From assembly GCA_016703265.1 (NCBI GenBank), contig JADJCK010000003.1:434001-498000 (forward strand): a DNA stretch of 64,000 nt. The letters run 5' to 3'. Of the stretch, positions 9,076-18,436 are shown piece by piece. The position numbers and the translations under genes were made by a program. Each line of letters begins with the position of its first letter. Within the stretch, counting starts at the first letter, position 1. The notes beneath the pieces are model-generated. The model had not been told where the DNA came from and did no database searches. It was given only the letters and a program-made list of their open reading frames with translations. Origin of the DNA: a bacterium. GTDB taxonomy: Bacteria; Krumholzibacteriota; Krumholzibacteriia; LZORAL124-64-63.

Positions 9076-9107
9076 AGGGCCGGTTTCCCCCGCGGGAAGC
9101 CGGCCCT
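9076..9107 (+). terminator. Hairpin terminator after the Gcw_chp-like gene
   Basis: AGGGCCGGTTTCCC (9076-9089) pairs with GGGAAGCCGGCCCT (9094-9107) over 14 bp with one G-U pair and a CCGC loop, 34 bp after the stop codon. Confidence 0.75.
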
Positions 9108-9196
9108 CCTGCATTTCCGCTGGCGAAGCCGGCCCCCGGGCCCGAGAATGGGGTGATGGAAAAATCCCCCGCTGTCCAGCCCGAGGAGGCCCATCC

Positions 9197-11122
9197 ATGT
9201 CCCGCCGGTTCTGCAACCTGCTGGTGTGTGTCGCCATGCTGAGCGTCGCCGCCGCTTCCTTCGCCGCCGATCTGCCTCCGTACAAGCCGGACGCCAACGC
9301 GACGCGCGCGCAGGTGCCCGACATCTACAAGTGGGACCTCACGCCGCTGTTCGCCGACAACGCGACCTGGGACGCGGAACTGAAGGCCGTGCGCGCCGGG
9401 CTGCCCGCGCTGCAGGCCTACGCCGGCACGCTCGGCAAGCCGTCCGCGATGGCCGGCTGCCTGAAGCTCTACTTCGACCTGCACGACCGCGCCAGCCGCG
9501 TGGCCCAGTACGCGAACCTGGCGCTCGACAGCGAACAGACCAACCAGGATCTCCAGGCGCGCAAGCAGTTGAGCCTGTCGCTGCTGGATGAACTCAACGC
9601 CGCGTCCGGCTTCCTGCGCGGGGAACTGCTGGCGCTCGACGACGCCACCATGAAGCAGGCCTACGCGGCCAAGGACGGCCCGGCCGCGTACCGCAAGTAC
9701 GTGGACAACCTGCGCCGCCGGAAGTCGCGCGTGCTGTCGCCCGACGCCGAGAGGGCGCTGCAGCTGGCCGGCGACAACCTCTGGGTCGAGATCGACCTGA
9801 ACGAGGTGCCCAGTGCCTACGAGGACGCCTTCGGCGCCCTGTTGTCGGACATTGCCTGGCCGAAGGTTCACGATGCCGAGGGCAAGGAAGTGCAGCTGAC
9901 GCTGTCGAACTACCCCGTCTTCCGCGCCTCGCCCGACCGCCGCGTGCGCGAGGAAGCCGTGAACGCCTTCTACACGACGCTGCGCCAGTTCCAGCACGCG
10001 TTCGCCGCCACGCTGGCCGGCCAGTTCGACCTGGACGTGACCTATGCCCGGGCCCGCGGCTACGACACCGCGCGTGAGGCCTACCTGGACAAGGACAACC
10101 TGCCGGTGGCCGTGCACGACAACCTGATCAACGCCGTGAATGCCAACCTGAAGCCGCTGCACCGCTACGTCGAACTGCGCCGCAAGGTGCTCGGCCTCGA
10201 CGAACTGCGCCTGTACGACCTGAACGTGCCGCTGACGGCCGATGCCGAGATGGACGTCACCTACCAGCAGGCCTGCGCCATCCTCCCCGCGGCGCTGGCG
10301 CCCCTGGGCAAGCAGTACGTGGAGATGCTGAACCAGGGCCTGGACCCGCGCAACGGCTGGATCGACATCTACCCGAGCAGCGACAAGGACAGCGGCGCCT
10401 TCTCCGCCTCGGTCTACGGACGGCACCCCTACGTGAAGATGAACTACCAGGACAGCCTCGATGACCTGTCGACGCTGGCCCACGAGTACGGCCACGCGCT
10501 GCACAGCCACCTGGCGATGACCGCGCAGCCGTACCAGGACCACCGCTACGTGACGTTCCTGGCCGAGATCGCCTCGACCTGCAATGAAGCGCTGCTGTCG
10601 GACTACCTGGTGAAGAAGGCCGAGTCGAAGGAAGCGCGCATCGGGATCCTGGCCGCCGAGCTGGAGACCATCCGCTCGACCATCTACCGGCAGACGCTGT
10701 TCAGCGAGTTCGAGCGCGCGGTGCACGGCTACGTCGAGGCGGGCACCCCGGTCACGGCCGCGCTGCTCGACGAGACCTACGCCGGGCTCATCAAGCGCTA
10801 CTACGGCCCCGGCTTCACCGTGGCCGCGAACGACGGCATGGAGTGGGCCTACATCCCCCACTTCTACTACAAGTACTACGTGTACAGCTACGCGACGGGC
10901 CTCAGCTGCGGCATCGCCATCGCCGAGAACGTGAAGGCGAACGGCCAGCCCGCCGTCGACGGCTACCTGCAGATGCTCTCGGGCGGCTGCTCCGAGCCGC
11001 CGCTGGACCTGCTGAAGAAGGCGGGCGTCGACCTGACGAAGCCGGATGCGATCAACGCGGCGCTGGCGCGGTTCGACCGTATCGTGACGGAGTTGGCGGG
11101 GCTGCTGGACATCAAGCTGTAG
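9197..11122 (+). CDS. pepF: Exported M3-family oligoendopeptidase F
   Basis: Zinc metallopeptidase that cleaves short peptides. The 641-residue protein starts after GAGGAGG and has a Sec signal peptide ('LLVCVAMLSVAAASFAA'), so it probably acts in the periplasm, unlike cytoplasmic PepF of Gram-positives. The N-terminal helical oligopeptidase domain ('YKWDLTPLFADNATWDAEL') is followed by the M3 catalytic core 'LAHEYGHALHSHLAM', with zinc ligands His429 and His433 and catalytic Glu430. The third ligand is probably in 'FLAEIASTCNEALL'. Length fits the family. A perfect GC hairpin follows, and neighbours appear unrelated. Confidence 0.93.
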   Translation: MSRRFCNLLVCVAMLSVAAASFAADLPPYKPDANATRAQVPDIYKWDLTPLFADNATWDAELKAVRAGLPALQAYAGTLGKPSAMAGCLKLYFDLHDRASRVAQYANLALDSEQTNQDLQARKQLSLSLLDELNAASGFLRGELLALDDATMKQAYAAKDGPAAYRKYVDNLRRRKSRVLSPDAERALQLAGDNLWVEIDLNEVPSAYEDAFGALLSDIAWPKVHDAEGKEVQLTLSNYPVFRASPDRRVREEAVNAFYTTLRQFQHAFAATLAGQFDLDVTYARARGYDTAREAYLDKDNLPVAVHDNLINAVNANLKPLHRYVELRRKVLGLDELRLYDLNVPLTADAEMDVTYQQACAILPAALAPLGKQYVEMLNQGLDPRNGWIDIYPSSDKDSGAFSASVYGRHPYVKMNYQDSLDDLSTLAHEYGHALHSHLAMTAQPYQDHRYVTFLAEIASTCNEALLSDYLVKKAESKEARIGILAAELETIRSTIYRQTLFSEFERAVHGYVEAGTPVTAALLDETYAGLIKRYYGPGFTVAANDGMEWAYIPHFYYKYYVYSYATGLSCGIAIAENVKANGQPAVDGYLQMLSGGCSEPPLDLLKKAGVDLTKPDAINAALARFDRIVTELAGLLDIKL

Positions 11123-11151
11123 CCCGCCACAGGGCCATCTGAACGAAAAGG

Positions 11152-11175
11152 GGGGGCCTCCGCAAGGAGGCCCCC
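11152..11175 (+). terminator. Intrinsic-type hairpin after pepF
   Basis: GGGGGCCTCC (11152-11161) and GGAGGCCCCC (11166-11175) form a perfect 10-bp stem with a GCAA tetraloop, 29 bp after the stop, followed by TCCTTC. Confidence 0.8.
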
Positions 11176-11310
11176 TCCTTCACAGGCGGGAGCGCCGACC
11201 CGCGCGGGCAGGCGCCCGATCGCAAGTGAAGCTAAGCTGGGTCAGGGACATCACCGTCGATTCGCCATTCCCGGCACTCGATGGAGATTCGGATCCACAA
11301 GGAAGAAGCC

Positions 11311-11586
11311 ATGAGCACGACATTGAGGAAGATGGACACGCAATTGAAATCCTGGCTCGCCAGGATCGAGGACATGGCCGCGCGGACACCGCCGCCCGAT
11401 GCCACGGCCGAGGCGCTGACGAGCCGGCGCGTGACGGAACTCCGGGCACTGCACGCGACGGCGCTGACGGAGTTCACCGGTTTCCGGGCCGCGCGTGACG
11501 AAGAGCGCGCCGCCCTCAAGCCGCGCACCGTCGTGGCCTGGAACGCCCTGGCGGCCGCACTCAAGAGGCCCAAGCCGGCGGTTTGA
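11311..11586 (+). CDS. Small helical protein of unknown function
   Basis: A 91-residue protein starting MSTTLRKMDTQLKSWLARIE, placed at the ATG preceded by AAGGAAGAAGCC; an in-frame ATG lies 30 bp upstream. The composition is Ala/Arg/Glu/Leu-rich with no signal peptide or membrane segment, and heptad-like spacing suggests two long helices. It resembles the small coiled-coil proteins often found next to membrane-channel genes, but none is nearby. No function is proposed. A hairpin follows, shared with the convergent subtilase gene. Confidence 0.55.
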   Translation: MSTTLRKMDTQLKSWLARIEDMAARTPPPDATAEALTSRRVTELRALHATALTEFTGFRAARDEERAALKPRTVVAWNALAAALKRPKPAV

Positions 11587-11600
11587 GACGCGGCGGCAAC

Positions 11601-11632
11601 ACAACGAGTCCGGCCGGTGCCGGACCCGTTGT
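11601..11632. terminator. Bidirectional hairpin terminator
   Basis: ACAACGAGTCCGGC (11601-11614) pairs with GCCGGACCCGTTGT (11619-11632) with a single mismatch and a CGGT loop, between convergent genes. Confidence 0.7.
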
Positions 11633-11650
11633 GAGCCCGCACGGGTGTCC

Positions 11651-13525
<1,875 letters not shown>

Positions 13526-13776
13526 GGACGGGAACCTCCTGCTGACGGGCGGAACGAAGCGGCGGGCGCCTGCCCGGGGAATGGTGCTCACGGGGGCGTC
13601 TCGTGGTTCGGGAACAGGATATCCGGTTCGCCTGGTGATTACCAGACTGCGGCATGCCGATTCCGGCCACGGCGCCGCCGGTCGTTTGCCGTCCTCGCCC
13701 GTTGAACTAGCTTGTCGGCCCTGATGCCGCGACCGCTTCACGCCGGCGCCCCTGACGGCCGGGAAAGGACCGGACC

Positions 13777-14016
13777 ATGAGTGACCCCAGGATCGCCGCC
13801 CGCCGCCCCGCCGTCATCGAGCTGGGTGCCGGACGGCACGCCTACTGCAGCTGCGGGCAGTCCACGAAACAGCCCTTCTGTGACGGCTCCCACGCCGGCT
13901 CGGAGTTCCGCCCGGTCGTTTTCGAGCTGGCGGAGCCGAAGACCGTGGCCATCTGCCAGTGCAAGCACACCGGCAATGCGCCGTATTGCGACGGGACCCA
14001 CAGCCGGCTGCCGTAG
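13777..14016 (+). CDS. Double CDGSH iron-sulfur protein
   Basis: A 79-residue cytoplasmic protein with two CDGSH motifs: 'CSCGQSTKQPFCDGSH' (Cys24, Cys26, Cys35, His39) and 'CQCKHTGNAPYCDGTH' (Cys60, Cys62, Cys71, His75). Each should bind one 2Fe-2S cluster with three Cys and one His, giving two clusters in one chain, as in mitoNEET-related bacterial proteins. Such clusters are redox-active and labile, so electron transfer or Fe-S handling is likely. It converges with the universal-stress gene 7 bp away. Confidence 0.95.
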   Translation: MSDPRIAARRPAVIELGAGRHAYCSCGQSTKQPFCDGSHAGSEFRPVVFELAEPKTVAICQCKHTGNAPYCDGTHSRLP

Positions 14017-14022
14017 GCGGCG

Positions 14023-14433
14023 CTATTGCACGATCAGCACCGGCACCTTCACATGGTGCCGCACCGAGTCGACGGTGGCGCCCAGGACGACGTCCTTCAG
14101 GCCGCGATGGCCATGGGCGCCCATCACCAGCAGGTCGGCTTCCGATTCGCCGACGAGCGCGGCGATCGCCTTGACGACGCCGCCGAAACCGACCCGGAAC
14201 GATGCCTGGTAGCCCAGGTTCGCCAGCTGGGCCACGTAGGCCTCGAGGTTGGCGGTGTCGCTGAGCGTCTCGTAGTCGCGGCTCTGCTGCCCGATGTAGT
14301 TGGCCACGGCGCTCTCCACGACGTGGATGAGGACGTAATGGGCCTCCTGGCCGCCGGTGGCCACGGCGGCGTCGATGGCCAGCTGGTCCGTCTGCGAGAA
14401 GTCGACCGTCACGCAGATGCGGCGGCGCAGCAT
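14023..14433 (-). CDS. Universal stress protein (UspA family)
   Basis: A 136-residue protein of the UspA fold, with the ATP-binding motif 'VMGAHGHRGLKDVVLGATVDSV' (G-x2-G-x9-G-A/S pattern) near the C-terminus and 'RICVTVDFSQTDQLAIDAA' at the start. The ATG overlaps the stop of the Nramp gene (TGATG), so the two are translationally coupled. Some bacteria carry Nramp and UspA domains fused or adjacent, so the protein may modulate metal transport; that is inference. Confidence 0.88.
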   Translation of the reverse strand: MLRRRICVTVDFSQTDQLAIDAAVATGGQEAHYVLIHVVESAVANYIGQQSRDYETLSDTANLEAYVAQLANLGYQASFRVGFGGVVKAIAALVGESEADLLVMGAHGHRGLKDVVLGATVDSVRHHVKVPVLIVQ

Positions 14434-15896
14434 CACGCGGGGCGGGCCAGCAGCGGCACGGTCTCGTGCATGAGGACGGGCCGCCTCTTGCGCACGACGC
14501 CGATCCACGGCGCCACGGTGATGTAGGCCAGAAGCACCGCGAAGGCGCCGGTGAGCGGGATCGCCACCCAGCGGGCGAAGGTCCCCACGCCGCCGCCCTG
14601 CGCCAGCCAACCGCCGATCTCCGAGACGACCAGTCGGCCATTCAGCCCGATGATCACGGCGGCGCACAGCCAGCCCAGCACCTGGATCGTTCGGCCGACG
14701 GTGAAGTCGCCCATGTTCCGCCGGTCGGCGCACAGGTGCAGCAGCGGCACCACCGCAAAGCCCAGCTGCAGGCTCAGTACCACCTGGCTGAGCACCAGCA
14801 GGGCGCCGAGCGACTCGCCCCCGAAGAAGACGATGGCGATGAGCGCGGGCGTGATCGCGATGAGCCGCGTCATCAGCCGCCGCAGCCACGGCCGCACGCG
14901 CAGGTTCAGGTAGCCTTCCATCACGATCTGCCCGGCCAGCGTGCCGGTCACCGTGCTGCTCTGCCCGGCGCCGATCAGCGCGATGGCGAACAGGGTGGGC
15001 GCCAGGTCGCCGAACAGGCCGCGCAGCAACTGGTGCGCATCCTCGATCTCGGCCACCGCGGTGTAGCCCTTGGTGTGGAAGGCGCTGGCGGCCAGGATGA
15101 GGATGGCGGCGTTGACCAGGAAGGCCACGTTCAGCGCGATGCCGGTGTCGAGCAGGTTGAAGCGAAGCGCCTCGCGGATACCCTTGGGCGTGCGCTCGAT
15201 CTTGCGCGTCTGCACCAGCGACGAGTGCAGGTACAGGTTGTGGGGCATCACGGTGGCCCCGATGATGCCGATGGCAATGTACAGCGCCTGGTCCGACAGC
15301 GCCGAGGGCAGGAACCCGCCCATGACATCGGCCACCACCGGCCGCACGATCACCATCTGCGCCAGGAACGACAGGCCGATGATGGTGACCATCGAGATGA
15401 TGAACACCTCCATGATCCGCATGCCCTTCTGCATGAGGAACAGGATCAGGAAGGTGTCCAGCGCCGTGATGAGCACGCCCTCGAGCAGCGGCAGGCCGAA
15501 CAGCAGGTGCAGGCCGATGGCCATGCCGATCACTTCGGCCAGGTCGCAGGCCGCGATCGCGATCTCGGCGAGGATGTAGAGCGGGATGTTGATCACTCGC
15601 GGGTACGTGTGCCGCGAAGCCTGTGCCAGGTCGAGGCCGCGCACGATGCCCAGGCGACTGCTGAGGCTCTGCAGCAGCAGCGCCATCAGGTTGCTCATCA
15701 GCAGCACCCAGATGAGCTTGTAGCCGAAGGCGCTGCCGCCGGCGATGTCGGTGGCCCAGTTGCCCGGGTCCATGTAGCCGACGCTGACCAGGTAGGCGGG
15801 GCCGATGAACGCGAGCACGCGCCGCCACCGCGCCCCGTGCTTCGGGATGGCCACGCTCTCGTGGACTTCGCTCAGCGAGTTGTATTGCCGATCCAT
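14433..15896 (-). CDS. Nramp-family divalent metal (Mn2+/Fe2+) transporter
   Basis: Inner-membrane proton-coupled metal importer. The start MDRQYNSLSE follows GGGGAG; about 487 residues. The metal-site motifs are present: 'GYMDPGNWATDIAGG' in TM1 (Asp, Asn) and 'MPHNLYLHSSL' in TM6 (Met and His). Eleven or twelve membrane segments are visible, and an N-terminal cytoplasmic stretch precedes TM1. It forms an operon with the UspA gene. The leader between 15897 and 16064 shows no recognisable Mn riboswitch. Confidence 0.94.
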   Translation of the reverse strand: MDRQYNSLSEVHESVAIPKHGARWRRVLAFIGPAYLVSVGYMDPGNWATDIAGGSAFGYKLIWVLLMSNLMALLLQSLSSRLGIVRGLDLAQASRHTYPRVINIPLYILAEIAIAACDLAEVIGMAIGLHLLFGLPLLEGVLITALDTFLILFLMQKGMRIMEVFIISMVTIIGLSFLAQMVIVRPVVADVMGGFLPSALSDQALYIAIGIIGATVMPHNLYLHSSLVQTRKIERTPKGIREALRFNLLDTGIALNVAFLVNAAILILAASAFHTKGYTAVAEIEDAHQLLRGLFGDLAPTLFAIALIGAGQSSTVTGTLAGQIVMEGYLNLRVRPWLRRLMTRLIAITPALIAIVFFGGESLGALLVLSQVVLSLQLGFAVVPLLHLCADRRNMGDFTVGRTIQVLGWLCAAVIIGLNGRLVVSEIGGWLAQGGGVGTFARWVAIPLTGAFAVLLAYITVAPWIGVVRKRRPVLMHETVPLLARPA

Positions 15897-16064
15897 GCAC
15901 TCCCCGGTCGGCCGCGTCACTCCCGGCGCTTCGCAATCACGCCGACAGGATCGCCTGCTTCTGGCCCGCAAGTCGGACAATCAAGCTGCACCGGTCACCC
16001 GCCGCCACTGGCTGCGGGTATCGAGACCTGTCATTCAACCGGCTTGGCATCGCTGGCGCCGGAT

Positions 16065-16919
16065 TCAGATCAGATAGAGATCCACCAGCACGACGCCCAG
16101 CAGCACCATCCCCACCCAGGAATTGATCTCGAAGAAGGCGCGGTTGAGCCGCCGCAGGTCGCCGCCGCGCACGAGTGCCTGCTCCCAGGCCAGCAGCGCC
16201 GCCATCACCAGCACGCCGACCAGCGACACGGGGCCCAGCACCCCGGCCCGCCGGAACGCCGCCGCCATGCAGGCGATCGCCAGCACATGGAACACGCGCG
16301 ACAGCACGAGCGCCCTGCCCGTGCCCAGGCGTGAAGCCAGCGAGTGCAGGCCCACGCGGCGGTCATGGTCCACGTCCTGGCAGGCGTAGATGGTGTCGAA
16401 CCCGGCCACCCAGAACATGACCGCCGCCGACAGCCAGAGCGGGAACGGCGCGAACGAGCCGGTCACCGCCAGCCAGGCCCCCACCGGCGCGATGCCCAGC
16501 CCCAGCCCCAGCACCAGATGCGAGAGGGCGGTGAACCGCTTCGTGTACGAGTAGCCCAGCGTCACCAGGAGCGCGACCGGGCTCAGCTTCAGGCACAGCG
16601 GATTCAGCTGCCAGGCCGCCACCACCAGCAACGCGGCAGCCAATACCGTGAACACGGCGGCGCCCGCCACCGAGACGGTGCCGGCAGGCAGGTGCCGGTC
16701 GGCGGTGCGCGGGTTGGCCGCGTCGAGGGTGCGGTCGGCCAGCCGGTTGAAGGCCATGGCGGCGCTGCGGGCCCCCACCATCGCCACCAGCACCCACAGC
16801 AGCGTGCGCGACGCCGGCCGGCCCTCGGCAGCCACCAGCAGCGCGATGAGCGCGAACGGCAGCGCGAACACCGTGTGCTCGAACTTGATGAACGACAGGT
16901 AGCGACGGACCAGGCTCAT
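16065..16919 (-). CDS. UbiA-family prenyltransferase, MqnP-like
   Basis: Integral membrane enzyme attaching a polyprenyl chain to an aromatic ring, probably in menaquinone synthesis. The start MSLVRRYLSF is chosen, giving 284 residues with about eight membrane helices. The two Asp-rich motifs are 'NRLADRTLDAANPRTADR' (first) and 'DTIYACQDVDHDRR' (second). The form of both is typical of the MqnP/UbiA-like group of the futalosine pathway (annotated elsewhere as putative 4-hydroxybenzoate polyprenyltransferase). No other quinone gene lies in the window, so the substrate is inferred. Confidence 0.88.
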   Translation of the reverse strand: MSLVRRYLSFIKFEHTVFALPFALIALLVAAEGRPASRTLLWVLVAMVGARSAAMAFNRLADRTLDAANPRTADRHLPAGTVSVAGAAVFTVLAAALLVVAAWQLNPLCLKLSPVALLVTLGYSYTKRFTALSHLVLGLGLGIAPVGAWLAVTGSFAPFPLWLSAAVMFWVAGFDTIYACQDVDHDRRVGLHSLASRLGTGRALVLSRVFHVLAIACMAAAFRRAGVLGPVSLVGVLVMAALLAWEQALVRGGDLRRLNRAFFEINSWVGMVLLGVVLVDLYLI

Positions 16920-16939
16920 GATGGCGGACCGGGATGGTT

Positions 16940-16979
16940 GCAGGTGGTGGCAACGACGCGCGCCGAAGCTACCACCTGC
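16940..16979. repeat. 9-bp inverted repeat upstream of the prenyltransferase
   Basis: GCAGGTGGT (16940-16948) and ACCACCTGC (16971-16979) are perfect inverted repeats 22 bp apart, 20 bp before the ubiA-like ATG. It could be an operator or an mRNA hairpin in the leader. Confidence 0.4.
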
Positions 16980-17018
16980 AGGGAGTGGCGGCAAGCGGTG
17001 GCGCCGGGCAGTGGCTGC

Positions 17019-17405
17019 CTACGGTGCACCCGTCGAATGCAGCGCCAGCCGGTTGCCCTCACTGTCGACGATGACCGCCCGGCACCCGTGCGGCCCGATC
17101 GCGTGCACCGGCTGCACCACACGGCCGCCGTGCTTCACGACCTGCTCCGCGGCGGCGTGGATGCGTCCGTCCACGTTCAGGTAGACGAGGAATCCCCCTT
17201 CCGCGGTGATTGCCGCGGGATCCAGGACCAGGCAGCCGCCGTTGCCATCGTGGTGTTCGATGACGCCGAAGGCCGTGCCGCCGAAGCTGTCGAGCGTCAC
17301 CTCGACACCCAGGACGGCACGGTAGAATGCAGCGGCCCGCTCGAGGTCGGCCACCGGGATATCGAACCAGACGGCACGGTTGTGCTTCGTATTCAGGTCA
17401 CTCAT
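17019..17405 (-). CDS. VOC-family (glyoxalase/dioxygenase fold) protein
   Basis: A 128-residue single-domain protein with the paired beta-alpha-beta-beta-beta modules of the vicinal oxygen chelate fold: 'RAVWFDIPVADLERAAAFYRAVLGVE' in the first half and 'GGRVVQPVHAIGPHGCRAVIVDSEGNRLALHS' in the second. This form ('DSEGNRLALHS') resembles uncharacterised bacterial glyoxalase-like proteins. No signal peptide. Substrate unknown; it lies alone between the prenyltransferase and a divergent outer-membrane gene. Confidence 0.85.
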   Translation of the reverse strand: MSDLNTKHNRAVWFDIPVADLERAAAFYRAVLGVEVTLDSFGGTAFGVIEHHDGNGGCLVLDPAAITAEGGFLVYLNVDGRIHAAAEQVVKHGGRVVQPVHAIGPHGCRAVIVDSEGNRLALHSTGAP

Positions 17406-17564
17406 TGACGAACCCCTTCACGGAATCGCGAGGCACTTCAGGAAATCCCGGGCCACATCATAGCGCACCCGGGCCCCGGCCTGCACGTGTCGCGCTTCGC
17501 GTGGGGCCGGCGTCCGGCGCGGCAGGCACGCCGGCTGCATGGGGCGGCATCCCGGGGATTGAGA

Positions 17565-17583
17565 CGGGCGTTTGATACGCCCG
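17565..17583. repeat. Short palindrome upstream of the barrel gene
   Basis: CGGGCGT-TTGAT-ACGCCCG is a perfect 7-bp inverted repeat, 33 bp before the ATG at 17617, in the divergent region between the VOC and barrel genes. It is a possible operator. Confidence 0.35.
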
Positions 17584-17616
17584 CCATGGCGGGTGGTTCG
17601 GCGGAAGGGAGAAGAC

Positions 17617-18336
17617 ATGCTGGAAGGGCATCGTTGGGGAGCGCGCCTGAGGCGCACGGTAGCGATCTGCACGATCACGGGACTGGGTCTCGGCCTGTCG
17701 GCGACCACGACCAGGGCCGCCACCGGCGCCGCACCGACGAAGTCGGCCGCATTCGAACTGGGCGCCACCACGGGATTCGGCGCGCGCGCCGACTTCACGC
17801 TGCACGACTTCACGCGCGACCTGCCGCTGTCACTGCGCGTGGGCGTGGGCTACGCCGGCCGTGACGCCGGCGATCCGCTGGCCGCGCGCCGCGTATTCAT
17901 CAACAACAACACCAACGGCACCCCCGACGAGTCGGGCCACTCCTGGCAGTTGCGGCTGGACCTGGCGCGTCCCGTCGCGAGGCTGGGCAGGGCGCCGGTC
18001 AACCTGGGCCTGGGTGTGCGCAAGGCGTTCTTCACCGGCACCTTCGACTACATCGGCGGCAACGAGAACTTCGACGTCACCTGCCGGCCGTGGGGCGTCG
18101 GCTTCGCCTTCGACACGGCCTTCGCCATCGGCCGCAGTTCCGACCTCACGCTGGCCATGGGCCTCGACCGCTACTTCGGCGCCACCCTCGAGGGCCACGA
18201 CACCGCCTACAGCCCCGACGGAACGGCCATCAACCAGCAGGAAGACTACGCCTGGGCCGACGCCGACGACGCCATCAACCAGCCGAGCTGGGAACTGACG
18301 GCGGTGATGGGCGTGCGCTGGCGGCTGGCCGACTGA
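17617..18336 (+). CDS. Predicted outer-membrane beta-barrel protein, unknown function
   Basis: A 239-residue exported protein starting MLEGHRWGARLRRT after GGAAGGGAG. The signal peptide runs through 'GLGLGLSATTTRA'. The mature chain has alternating polar and hydrophobic strands: 'AFELGATTGFGARADFTL', 'LSLRVGVGYAGRD', 'LNLGLGVRKAFF' and, at the end, 'WELTAVMGVRWRLAD', as in eight- or ten-stranded barrels, though it lacks the common terminal aromatic. Acidic loops ('DYAWADADDAIN') could bind metal. No family was recognised. It converges on the TonB receptor gene with a shared hairpin. Confidence 0.7.
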   Translation: MLEGHRWGARLRRTVAICTITGLGLGLSATTTRAATGAAPTKSAAFELGATTGFGARADFTLHDFTRDLPLSLRVGVGYAGRDAGDPLAARRVFINNNTNGTPDESGHSWQLRLDLARPVARLGRAPVNLGLGVRKAFFTGTFDYIGGNENFDVTCRPWGVGFAFDTAFAIGRSSDLTLAMGLDRYFGATLEGHDTAYSPDGTAINQQEDYAWADADDAINQPSWELTAVMGVRWRLAD

Positions 18337-18378
18337 GCGACACACAGGCGTCATTGCAGCAGGCACCACCAGGAAAGA

Positions 18379-18414
18379 GCGCCGCCGCCCCCCCCAGGGC
18401 AGGGACGGCGGCGC
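18379..18414. terminator. Bidirectional hairpin terminator
   Basis: GCGCCGCCG (18379-18387) and CGGCGGCGC (18406-18414) form a perfect 9-bp stem across an 18-nt loop between convergent genes. Confidence 0.65.
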
Positions 18415-18436
18415 CTTCATCACCGGACAGCGGCGA

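Noticed and set aside
15897..16064. Possible Mn-sensing (yybP-ykoY) riboswitch before the Nramp gene
   Set aside because: The conserved loops of that riboswitch are not present.
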